From positions 372,001 to 436,000 of the forward strand of contig NZ_RCWZ01000004.1 in the NCBI RefSeq assembly GCF_003675385.1: 64,000 nt of DNA, read 5' to 3'. The position numbers were made by a program, and so were the translations under genes. The stretch comes from Mucilaginibacter kameinonensis. Its GTDB lineage: Bacteria; Bacteroidota; Bacteroidia; Sphingobacteriales; Sphingobacteriaceae. Positions 36,575 through 45,072 of the stretch are shown one piece after another. The number at the start of each line of letters is the position of its first letter. The first letter of the stretch is position 1. Under the pieces are notes generated by a model that was not told the DNA's origin, did not search any database, and was given only the letters and a program-made list of their open reading frames with translations.

Positions 36575-36577
36575 CTT

Positions 36578-39391
36578 TTACAATTGTTTCAGATCAGCAT
36601 CGAAGCGATAGCTTTTACCTTTTTGAGTTTCGATATCAACTGTTTTTCCGGCATAATTTAAGCGACAGGTTTTGCCCAATTTTGAAAGTACCTGCAGGTT
36701 TTTCAAGCGGCCATTTTGCCATTCAAAATCCAGCACAAAGCCGCCCCTTGCACAAATACCTTTAATGCTACCTTGTGGCAAAGCAGTTGATAAGGCTGGC
36801 AGCAATTCTATAGCATCGCCCTGACTTTGTAAAAGCATTTCGGCTAAACCTGCCGCGCCGCCAAAATTTCCATCAATCTGAAATGGTGGATGTGCATCAA
36901 ACAGGTTATGATAAACGCCGCCCTTCTCTTTACCCGAACTTACATCGGCTGGCGAAAGCAGTTTGGTTAACATGAGATAAGCATGATCGCCCTGGTGCAT
37001 CCGCGCCCAGATATTTACCTTCCAGGCAATGCTCCAGCCGGTACCTTCATCGCCACGGTATTTCATAGATTTTTCGGCGGCATTCAATAGTTCCGGCGTT
37101 TTAAAAGTGATATCTGTTCCGGGATAAACGCCCCACATGTGCGAAACATGACGATGAGTATCAGTGGTATCATCTTTATCTTCCATCCACTCCTGCAACT
37201 GGCCATACCTGCCAATTTTATTGGGTGCTATCTGGCTGTATTTCAACTTCAGCGTATCGGCAAAAGCCTTATCAATGTTAAGCACTTTAGCTGCTTCGAT
37301 GCAGTTTTTAAACAAATCGCGGATGATCTGGTGATCCATCGTTGGCCCGGCAACCAAACCGCCATGCTCGGGCGAGTTAGACGGCGTGCTGATGAGGTAT
37401 CCTGTTTTAGGATCTTTAACCAAAAAGTGTACGAAAAACTCCGCGGCACCTTTCATTTCGGGATATGCCCTTTTTTGCAGAAAATCCTTATCGCCGGTGT
37501 ATAAATAATGCTCCCATAACTGGTGGCAAAGCCATGCAGCCCCGCTAACCCAGATCCCATGATTGGAGGCGTTAACAGGTGCCGCCCCACGCCACAGATC
37601 GGTATTATGGTGCAATACCCAACCCGGGGCACCGTAATGCTCAACCGCGGTTTCATGACCCGTTTTTGAAAGATCATCGACAATACTAAAAAACGGCTGA
37701 CTACAAGCCGATAAGTTGAGTACCTCAGCAGGCCAGTAATTCATTTGAAGGTTGATGTTGGTGGTAAACTTGCTACCCCAGGGCGGCGTAAGCAGGTTGT
37801 TCCACAAACCTTGCAAGTTTGCGGGCCCGTTGCCCGGTCTTGATGACGAGATCAGCAAATACCGGCCATATTGCGCATACAAGCTGATAAAAGAAGGATC
37901 AAGTGATTGGCCAAATTTCAGGATCCTTTCATCTGTCGGCAGCTCCGCATTTTCGCCCTTGCCTAAATCGATAGAAAATGTATTGAAATACCTTTGATAA
38001 TCTTTAATGTGAGCAGCTTTGATAGCCGCATAAGTCTTGTGCGTTATTGCTTCTATTTGAGCTTTGCAGATAGCCTCGGGATTGCCCGATACATCATGAT
38101 AGTTTTTAAAATTGGTTGCCGCTGTAAGGTAAAAAGTAGCTTCGTTAGCTCCTGTGACTGATATATTCTTCGGACTTACCACAACCTTACCAACCGCGAC
38201 CTGTACATACAGGTAGCTTACGCCACGCAAAACACCACTTTTTATTTTTAAAGATAGCGCCAGCGTATGGTCATCAACTTTACGGATAACATAGTTTTTT
38301 TGCAGACTACTAAGCAAAGCTTTCACGCCGATTTTGCCCGGTTTATCGGCAGTTAAATGTACCGCCATCACCTGATCCGGTGCACTGCTGAAATACTCGC
38401 GACTGTAAGTAACACCATCTGCCTTATAACTCACATGGGCGTTAGCATTAGTAAGATCAAGGTCGCGTTTGTAATCCGTAGCCTCCTGCTTTGGAAATTG
38501 CAGGTACAAATCAGCGAAGGGCTGATAATCGGCATTGTAGCGGGGATATGCAGGTGGGTTATCATCCTGTATAAAATATTTCCACTGTCCGGCAAGGCTA
38601 ATCGCATCATTTTCACTTCCTTCGGGATAAACTGATAAAGTTTTAGCGTTGCTCGTAAAGCCACCCTTATCATAAAAGTTGATTACCTGTACTGCAAGCC
38701 TATTCTCACCGATATGTATTTTATTTGCCGGGATAATGTATTTCCGGTAGGCGTTACCCGAAGTTGTGCCGATGTAATCTCCATTAAGCCAGGTGCGGTC
38801 GATATCTCGTATCCTGCCTAAACTGATCACCACGTTCTTCCCTTTCCAATCAGCCGGAACATTAAAATGTTCGATGAACCAAACTGCGCCATCAACTCCT
38901 TCAAACCCTGGCGAGACTTCCCATCCCTGTTCTGTCGGCAAATTGATAGTTTTAAAATTATCATCATGAAACAGCTCGTCTTGCGGCAAATGGTACGCAC
39001 CTATCATCTTAAACCACCTTGCAGAATCAGCAGCATAAGTAGCTTCATCGCTCTTCGTACCCATAAAATGTTGTTGGGCCATGGCCTCTGCTTCGGCTTG
39101 TTTACCATCAGCAAGGAGCTTACGGATGGGCTCCAAATATTTCACGGCACCTTTGCGGTTATAGTCGCGCGGGCCGCCTGTCCACAGGCTTTGTTCGTTA
39201 TACTGGATATGGTCTTCGGTAACGCCGCCATAAATCATGCCACCAATGCGGCCATTACCTATGGGTAAGGCATCCGTCCATTTTTGAGCGGGCTGTTTAT
39301 ACCAAAGCTTAAGGGGTTGCTGGGCAAAAGCCTGTACAACTCCAAACATTAACATAGCGATATAAAAACTTTTCCTGCTATTCATAAACAT
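36578..39391 (-). CDS. GH95 alpha-L-fucosidase/alpha-L-galactosidase with inserted domain
   Basis: A 937-residue secreted GH95 enzyme. Signal peptide about 1-24 (QAFAQ). The N-terminal GH95 sandwich begins WYKQPAQKWTDALPIGNGRIGGM and is interrupted after about residue 110. An extra jelly roll of about 170 residues (GWEVSPGFEG, AVWFIEHFNVP, DRTWLNGDYIGTTSG) occupies about 120-285 and looks like a GH2-type sugar-binding domain. The sandwich then resumes (YKRDLDLTNANAHVSYKADG). The (alpha/alpha)6 barrel follows with the catalytic asparagine motif NINLQMNYWPAE at 545-556. In RG-II degradation a GH95 enzyme removes alpha-L-galactose; fucose is the alternative. Its start overlaps the GH138-like stop by one base. 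Confidence 0.92.
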   Translation of the reverse strand: MFMNSRKSFYIAMLMFGVVQAFAQQPLKLWYKQPAQKWTDALPIGNGRIGGMIYGGVTEDHIQYNEQSLWTGGPRDYNRKGAVKYLEPIRKLLADGKQAEAEAMAQQHFMGTKSDEATYAADSARWFKMIGAYHLPQDELFHDDNFKTINLPTEQGWEVSPGFEGVDGAVWFIEHFNVPADWKGKNVVISLGRIRDIDRTWLNGDYIGTTSGNAYRKYIIPANKIHIGENRLAVQVINFYDKGGFTSNAKTLSVYPEGSENDAISLAGQWKYFIQDDNPPAYPRYNADYQPFADLYLQFPKQEATDYKRDLDLTNANAHVSYKADGVTYSREYFSSAPDQVMAVHLTADKPGKIGVKALLSSLQKNYVIRKVDDHTLALSLKIKSGVLRGVSYLYVQVAVGKVVVSPKNISVTGANEATFYLTAATNFKNYHDVSGNPEAICKAQIEAITHKTYAAIKAAHIKDYQRYFNTFSIDLGKGENAELPTDERILKFGQSLDPSFISLYAQYGRYLLISSSRPGNGPANLQGLWNNLLTPPWGSKFTTNINLQMNYWPAEVLNLSACSQPFFSIVDDLSKTGHETAVEHYGAPGWVLHHNTDLWRGAAPVNASNHGIWVSGAAWLCHQLWEHYLYTGDKDFLQKRAYPEMKGAAEFFVHFLVKDPKTGYLISTPSNSPEHGGLVAGPTMDHQIIRDLFKNCIEAAKVLNIDKAFADTLKLKYSQIAPNKIGRYGQLQEWMEDKDDTTDTHRHVSHMWGVYPGTDITFKTPELLNAAEKSMKYRGDEGTGWSIAWKVNIWARMHQGDHAYLMLTKLLSPADVSSGKEKGGVYHNLFDAHPPFQIDGNFGGAAGLAEMLLQSQGDAIELLPALSTALPQGSIKGICARGGFVLDFEWQNGRLKNLQVLSKLGKTCRLNYAGKTVDIETQKGKSYRFDADLKQL

Positions 39392-42144
39392 CAGTTAAAA
39401 AGCCAGCGTAAATCTTTGATATTACCTTCGTTGCTTAAGCCGGCATCGTACACCGGCACATTGGCCTCCGCATCAACAATGCCCAAAACCAAGGCCGCAC
39501 CTTTACCCAAGGTAAGCGTATTTGAACCCGCTTTAAAGGTGTAGGTATGGATATTTACAGGCGGCAAGCCATCAATTTGAATGGCATTGGCAATCTTGAT
39601 ATCTGCCTGACCATAATCGTTAGCGCTGGCATCTGTTTCCAGTTGTGGTTCGGGCAGGTATTGAGGCATTTTACTGTTGAAAAAGCCAACCAATACCTTT
39701 ACCGGTTTATCATTTTTAAAGCTGATGGTTGTGCCATTTTTATGCTGATCAGCCTTAGATAGCTTTGCACCTTTTAAACCCGCCAGTTCTTTCGCGATAT
39801 TTTTGATTGCCGCTGATGTATCGGCAAATACCATCTCACCGGCGTTGACTTGATAGCTATTATTTTCAAACTTCACAGGCGCATCTTTCAAAACTGCAAC
39901 CTCTTTTTGCTTTTGCTGTGTTTGAGGCGATTTCAGCGAATCAATATTGCGTTTAAAATTGTCAAGTTCCTTTTGGTAAACTGGCAAAAGCTCGGCCCAG
40001 GTTTTCATTTTGGCATCGTTGCCCCCAACCGGGATTTTGCGCTGCTTGGTTTGCATGCTGTTGGCATACAGGTAAGTGTTTTCGGTTAATTTCACCAGTT
40101 GTTTATAATAATCCAGACTGGTTTGCAGTTCGGGCAAAGCCTTTTCAAGATCGGCAACATTATCCGAATATTTATAGCGCAATACCCATAATGCCGCTTT
40201 TGCCTTGTAGGCATAGTTATTGGCCATGGCGTTGTAGCAATACATGTCGTTTTTTAGGCGGTTAAACTCCGCTTTATCTTTAGTTACCTTTGCAGACGCT
40301 TCGTTAATAGCCTCAACCGCCTTTTGTCCCTGTACTATTACGCTATCGATCACCTTAACCGGCGTTTCGCCGATATGCGGCTGGTGTTTCCATTCTCTCT
40401 CGGCATATTCGCTCATCATTTCACCAACCGGGCCCTCTGAATTGTACAGCAGCGAAAACAAACCATATTTTTCGGGATTAACCAACTGGCTCATCAGCAT
40501 GCCCAAAGTCATGGTTTGGCGGTTGCCATCGGTAATACCAAAGCGGCGCAGCAGTTCGGGCGAGATATTGCCCGATTGCTCATATGCTTTCAAAACAGCC
40601 TCGCCATGAGCCTTATCGCATCCATATTTATCCGCCAACTGCTTTGCCCAATAACTTATTTCGCCGACCCTGTCCCGCTTGCTATCCCAGGCATAGCGCG
40701 ACCATGCTTTATACCAAATCCAGTCCCTGTCTAATTGCAATAAGCGCTCGCCGCCGGTATTATCGGCAGTATAAGGCCAATCCCAGTATGATGCCTGCGG
40801 ATACAAGTGCAGGGCATTAGCTCCGTAAATTTGATGCATAGCCTGTACACATTTCTGAATAAAATCGGCCGAGCCATAGCGGAAAGGCTCCAGGTTGGCC
40901 ATGATATGCACATTCTCTATCTGTACGGTTCCAATACTACTCAGCGTACGATGCAGATCGGCCCATGGGCCATGCGGTTCATAAGTAGTCAAGGCCTCGC
41001 CGTTATACTTTGCTTCGGTGTATAAATTTGAATAAAGTGGCTTAGCATATTTCATCACAGCAGGGGCGTCCGTGTCATGTGCACGGAGCACAATCGGCGG
41101 TTCATCAGTGCGGCCCAAAGCTTTTAATCCGTCCTTTACCCCCGGAATAATGGTTTGGGTAAACCAGTCAATATCATCCTGACCAACACCTTCCATGGCC
41201 TCTCCCAACGTAACCAATAAACCAACGTGAGGGTATTTTTGTACAAAGGCTGCGATAGATTTGCGGGTATAATCGGCTATGATGGGTACAATATGGCGGT
41301 TCCTGTCCTGCGTTTTCAGGTTGTTTTTTTCGGCGAAGGGTTTGGATACGATGATATTATAAAATCCCTGAATAAGCCAGATGCCGCGCTTATCAGCTTC
41401 ATCGGCCAAAAAGCTATAGATCTCTTCATTTTTCTTAAAAGTAGCATCATCAACTTCCACGGCATAAGGATATTCCTTTACCCGCACCAGCGAGGCAAAG
41501 GGGTGGCCGTTCCACAAATACAGAGAGTTCATGCGGTTATACGCCAGCGAATCCAGGTAACGGATCCATAAAGCTTTATCATAAAACCATGGGAAATTTT
41601 GAGGGGTGTAAGGGTACTCATAAGTACCGCGACCAGGAAGTAGCGCAGGTTTTTGCACCCCGATACAGGTCCCTCGCAAAACCATTTCGGGCTGATCATG
41701 CAGATTGATATTTACCGGAAGTTTTCTATTTAAGGCGATCCTATCCGCCAGTTCAAGACAGCCGTAAAGCGCACCGGAATTATCAGCACCCGCTATCAAT
41801 AGTTTATTTTTTAGGCCGTTATCACTGATGATAAAACCCTCTTTTCCGGGACGATTACTTGCAGTACCAGCCAGTTTCTTAACCGGGGCATCCGTAAGTA
41901 AACCAACAACTATAGCATTGGCTGAAGGAAGTGTGCCTTTATATGCTTGTTCGGTAACCGAATACCCGGCATGTTGCAAAGCCAGCGTTAGCTTTTGTAC
42001 GCCATAACTTATCCTTGCGTGATGCTGGGGCAAAGTAACGATGGTAATTTTTTTAAATTGGTTTTGAGCGTGTGAAGTTGAATAAAAACAAAAGATCAGC
42101 GTAAAAAACAGCAACAGGTAACGGTTGAACATCTTCATTTTCAT
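39391..42144 (-). CDS. GH138-like alpha-galacturonidase (alpha-glucuronidase-type fold)
   Basis: A 917-residue secreted enzyme. Signal peptide about 1-27 (STSHAQ). An N-terminal alpha/beta domain like those preceding GH20/GH67 barrels (about 30-150) leads into a TIM barrel (about 155-500; NRMNSLYLWNGHPFASL, GIWLIQGFYNI, LLVTLGEAMEG). A helical region and a C-terminal beta-domain complete it. Candidate catalytic acids E315 (LGEAMEG) and E377 or E383 (NLYTEAKYNGE) have a spacing near that recalled for the GH138 enzyme BPA0997 (E294/E361), which removes galacturonic acid from RG-II chain A. It heads the operon driven by promoter B and is coupled to GH95. GH138 is a reasoned guess, not searched. 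Confidence 0.65.
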   Translation of the reverse strand: MKMKMFNRYLLLFFTLIFCFYSTSHAQNQFKKITIVTLPQHHARISYGVQKLTLALQHAGYSVTEQAYKGTLPSANAIVVGLLTDAPVKKLAGTASNRPGKEGFIISDNGLKNKLLIAGADNSGALYGCLELADRIALNRKLPVNINLHDQPEMVLRGTCIGVQKPALLPGRGTYEYPYTPQNFPWFYDKALWIRYLDSLAYNRMNSLYLWNGHPFASLVRVKEYPYAVEVDDATFKKNEEIYSFLADEADKRGIWLIQGFYNIIVSKPFAEKNNLKTQDRNRHIVPIIADYTRKSIAAFVQKYPHVGLLVTLGEAMEGVGQDDIDWFTQTIIPGVKDGLKALGRTDEPPIVLRAHDTDAPAVMKYAKPLYSNLYTEAKYNGEALTTYEPHGPWADLHRTLSSIGTVQIENVHIMANLEPFRYGSADFIQKCVQAMHQIYGANALHLYPQASYWDWPYTADNTGGERLLQLDRDWIWYKAWSRYAWDSKRDRVGEISYWAKQLADKYGCDKAHGEAVLKAYEQSGNISPELLRRFGITDGNRQTMTLGMLMSQLVNPEKYGLFSLLYNSEGPVGEMMSEYAEREWKHQPHIGETPVKVIDSVIVQGQKAVEAINEASAKVTKDKAEFNRLKNDMYCYNAMANNYAYKAKAALWVLRYKYSDNVADLEKALPELQTSLDYYKQLVKLTENTYLYANSMQTKQRKIPVGGNDAKMKTWAELLPVYQKELDNFKRNIDSLKSPQTQQKQKEVAVLKDAPVKFENNSYQVNAGEMVFADTSAAIKNIAKELAGLKGAKLSKADQHKNGTTISFKNDKPVKVLVGFFNSKMPQYLPEPQLETDASANDYGQADIKIANAIQIDGLPPVNIHTYTFKAGSNTLTLGKGAALVLGIVDAEANVPVYDAGLSNEGNIKDLRWLFN

Positions 42145-42249
42145 TCGTATTAAAACAGGCTTACCAAAGCCCGTTTCGTTGATTTGAATGAAGGCTTTAG
42201 TATCTTAAATGATACCCAGGGTTTTGAACTTAATTGGTTGTATAGTATT

Positions 42250-42318
42250 CAAAAATATCAGTGCAAGGCTGCAATTTCATCTGATATTTTCTCTATCTAC
42301 TATACGATATTATCATCA
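42250..42318 (-). promoter_or_regulatory. Promoter B with shared upstream motif (GH138-GH95-GH2 operon)
   Basis: TATTTTTG on the minus strand (42257-42250) matches TAnnTTTG exactly, about 106 bases before the ATG at 42144. The 34-base motif at 42285-42318 (plus strand begins TATTTTCTCTATC, ends GATATTATCATCA) begins 28 bases from the box, as in promoter A. Two similar blocks, GATATTTTC (42283) and GATATTATC (42306), are 23 bases apart in direct orientation, as expected for AraC-type binding. The motif lies in a 216-base gap (42145-42360). Confidence 0.75.
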
Positions 42319-42360
42319 TTAAAGTCAGCAAACCAACAAACAAGAAAAAATGAGTCAAGA

Positions 42361-43908
42361 TTAGCCCGGAAGCTTAACCAGGATACGTTTCAATTGCGCA
42401 CTCCGGGATATTTCCTTACCATCGGCATAAATAATAAAACCTTTGCCTTTATGGTATTTGGTACCCGTTTTATCCCATACCACGCTGATGGTATGACCGT
42501 GATAAAGCACATTATCCAGCGCAAACCATTTCCACTGGTTTTGAGGGATAAGCGGGAAAACTTCTAACATATTATCTTCACGTGGTTTCAGGCCAACAAG
42601 ATCATTGATCACCAGATCACAAAATCCGGAGTGGTTGTAATAGCTGCTTCGCGGGTTATCGCCTTTAAGCCAGTAGCCGGTCTTTTCGTCCTGGTATTCG
42701 CCAAGGTAAGGTTGCCCACGCTTAATGTGCGAAAGGGCATATTTGTGCAACTCGTCATAAAAAATACCCGGCGTCATATTGCCCCTATTTTGATAGGCGG
42801 TAAGCAGGTTGGCCAGTCCTTTTAAGGTTTGCGTAGTAGCAAAAGGCCATACCGCACCGTCCCACTCGCAGCCATGCCCGGTACCATGGGTACGGAACAG
42901 GGGGTGCCTGCGTTCGGCTGTGGTAATGCCCCAGGGAGCTTTGAAACCTTTATCGTCAGTTAACTGATCCCATTGTTTAGCATAGGCTGCTTTATCATCG
43001 GGCAGGTTAAAGTACCAGGGGATAAAACCCAGTTCCTCGCGGGCACCGGCAAAATGTCCATCGGGTTTGCGTACTTCAAAAAAGGAGGCACTATCGTTCC
43101 ACAAGCTATCCTGCACCAGTTTTTTCAGGTCGATAGCTTTTTGTGTGTATTTTATTTTCAGCGAATCATTGCCGGTTAAGGCGGCCATTTTTGATAGCGC
43201 CAAAGCATTACCATACATATAACTGTTAATGGTAGGCCGGATGTTTTTGACTTTGCGCCCCCCGCTGATACTTTCTTCCATGGCGTCGCGCACATCAAAC
43301 TGCCAGAACAATTTGGATGGCAGCTGCTTTTCCGTTTCCCAAACGTGGTAATCGGTGTTAAGCAAAGGCAAAGCCTGTTCAACAAAGTGTTTGTCAAGGT
43401 TTACAAGATAGTAATTGTACACTGCGTCATCAATCCAACTGCTGAAAGCATGCAAATGCGGCTTCTTTTGCTTAGGATCAACATACAGCCAGAAGTTAAT
43501 ATACTGGTTTATATATTGCGGATCATGCAGCCAGCGCCCTTCGTAAACCTGGTGACCAAGCGCACTGCTTGAACTGTTATAAACACCGGTAAAGCTAACG
43601 GGAGTTATAAATTCGGTAAAAATAAAACCATCTGGTGTTTGTTTCAGGTGTTTCCGGAATGTCCACCAGCGGTAATAATAGATTTTTTGAATAGCCGAAT
43701 CCGGACATTCAAATAAGGGTACATTTTTGGATAACCATTCGTAGGCATGATCGTTGGTGATGTAATTTTTAACCATTTCGGTATCGGCTTTGTTAAAGCT
43801 GTTTACATACGTTTTCAGCTTGTCAAAACTCAATACACGCTTTTGCTGTGCAAAAAGATTACCCGCCACACAAAAAAACAAACTAATTAAAAATGCCCTT
43901 TTCATCAT
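42361..43908 (-). CDS. Secreted six-hairpin glycosidase, MGH1/GH63-like, unassigned
   Basis: A 515-residue protein with signal peptide (about 1-20, GNLFAQ). Its (alpha/alpha)6-type pattern includes AREELGFIPWYFNLP, GHGCEWDGAVWPFATTQTL and SSYYNHSGFCDLVINDLVGL. The acidic residue in CEWDG is a likely general acid by analogy with trehalase/GH63-like families. The C-terminal about 70 residues form a small beta-domain (LYHGHTISVVWDKTG). I cannot place it in a named GH family; GH142-like or MGH1-like are possibilities. It follows the zinc dehydrogenase gene by 3 bases, so it seems to belong to the galacturonate operon rather than to the operon behind promoter B. Confidence 0.7.
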   Translation of the reverse strand: MMKRAFLISLFFCVAGNLFAQQKRVLSFDKLKTYVNSFNKADTEMVKNYITNDHAYEWLSKNVPLFECPDSAIQKIYYYRWWTFRKHLKQTPDGFIFTEFITPVSFTGVYNSSSSALGHQVYEGRWLHDPQYINQYINFWLYVDPKQKKPHLHAFSSWIDDAVYNYYLVNLDKHFVEQALPLLNTDYHVWETEKQLPSKLFWQFDVRDAMEESISGGRKVKNIRPTINSYMYGNALALSKMAALTGNDSLKIKYTQKAIDLKKLVQDSLWNDSASFFEVRKPDGHFAGAREELGFIPWYFNLPDDKAAYAKQWDQLTDDKGFKAPWGITTAERRHPLFRTHGTGHGCEWDGAVWPFATTQTLKGLANLLTAYQNRGNMTPGIFYDELHKYALSHIKRGQPYLGEYQDEKTGYWLKGDNPRSSYYNHSGFCDLVINDLVGLKPREDNMLEVFPLIPQNQWKWFALDNVLYHGHTISVVWDKTGTKYHKGKGFIIYADGKEISRSAQLKRILVKLPG

Positions 43909-43911
43909 CGC

Positions 43912-44925
43912 TTATACCTCTACAATAGCCTTAATAACTCCATTTGCCGGGTTAAGCCAGCCTTCAAACTGATCTTTTACTTCATCAAACTTTAACCGGT
44001 GAGTGATATAGGTCTGCGGGTTTACCAAACCACTTTTCATTGATTTGATCACATGCTCAAAATCCTCGCGGGTAGCATTACGGCTGCTCATCAACGTGCT
44101 TTCGCGTTTGTGAAACTCGGGGTGACTTACAATAATATCATCACGCTGTAAGCCAACCAGCACATACCTGCCGCCATGGGCCAGGTACAAAAACGCGCCA
44201 TTAATAGCTTTTTGATTGCCGGTAGCATCAATTATCACGGTAGGCATATCGCCATTGGTGATCTGTTTAAGCCGCTCCGTTACATCTTCGTTTTTTACGT
44301 TGATGGCATAGTTGACTTTAAGGTTTTCACGGCAAAAATTCAGGCGTTGTTCGTTTACATCAGCAGCTATAACCTTTGCGCCGGCAATACGGGCAAACTC
44401 CATAATACCCAGACCGATAGGTCCCGCGCCGATGACCAGTACAAACTCGCCTGGTTTTACATCAGCTCGTCGCACACCATGCGCACCTATAGCCAATGGC
44501 TCAACCAATGCCAGTTCGTCAAAGCTCAATCCCTCGCCATGAACCAGTAAATGCGATGGAACCTGCAGGTATTCGGCCATACCGCCATCGGTATGTACAC
44601 CGCAAACCTGGATATTTACGCAACAATTTGGTTTGCCCGAGCGGCAGGCAATACAATGCCCACAATTGAAATATGGGATAAATGTAACGGCCTCGGCCTT
44701 TTCAAAACCTTCGGCGTCGCCTGCTTCAACCAGTTCGGCGGCAAGCTCGTGGCCCAAAATTCTGGGGTAACTAAAAAAGGGCTGGGTACCTTCAAAGGCA
44801 TGCAGATCGGTACCGCAAATGCCTATGCGTTTTATTTTAAGCAGCGCATTACCCGGTTTTAATTGCGGAGCTTCGGCAGTGCCGTACTCCAGTTGACCGG
44901 GCGTTGTACAGGTTAGTATTTTCAT
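43912..44925 (-). CDS. Zinc-dependent medium-chain alcohol dehydrogenase
   Basis: A 337-residue cytoplasmic MDR-family sugar or polyol dehydrogenase. The catalytic zinc ligands C37 (GICGTD) and H59-E60 (GHE) and the structural zinc cysteines (C88, C91, C94, C102) are present. The NAD-binding motif GAGPIGLG is near 165-172. It resembles RspB/L-gulonate- or galactonate-type oxidoreductases. It lies downstream of uxaA and so may handle a pectin-derived aldonate or an unusual sugar. It is separated from uxaA by a 147-base palindromic element. The substrate is not evident. Confidence 0.85.
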   Translation of the reverse strand: MKILTCTTPGQLEYGTAEAPQLKPGNALLKIKRIGICGTDLHAFEGTQPFFSYPRILGHELAAELVEAGDAEGFEKAEAVTFIPYFNCGHCIACRSGKPNCCVNIQVCGVHTDGGMAEYLQVPSHLLVHGEGLSFDELALVEPLAIGAHGVRRADVKPGEFVLVIGAGPIGLGIMEFARIAGAKVIAADVNEQRLNFCRENLKVNYAINVKNEDVTERLKQITNGDMPTVIIDATGNQKAINGAFLYLAHGGRYVLVGLQRDDIIVSHPEFHKRESTLMSSRNATREDFEHVIKSMKSGLVNPQTYITHRLKFDEVKDQFEGWLNPANGVIKAIVEV

Positions 44926-44947
44926 TGGCTTTTCGTCGTGTTTTTAT

Positions 44948-45063
44948 CCCGTTTCCGTGTCCTCACGGAAACCCGATGTTTTTTTACTATGGTTGTTCTC
45001 TTTTCATTCCATATCCCCCCTCAATACCTGTCTACGGGTGTTCGTGAGGACACGAACACGGGG
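44948..45063. repeat. Imperfect inverted repeat between dehydrogenase and uxaA
   Basis: Arms 44948-44975 and 45035-45062 pair at about 24 of 28 positions. Each arm is itself a hairpin: TTTCCGTGTCCTCACGGAAA on the left and TGTTCGTGAGGACACGAACA on the right. It fills the 147-base gap. It may reduce read-through from uxaA into the dehydrogenase. Confidence 0.8.
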
Positions 45064-45072
45064 AGGAGGAAA

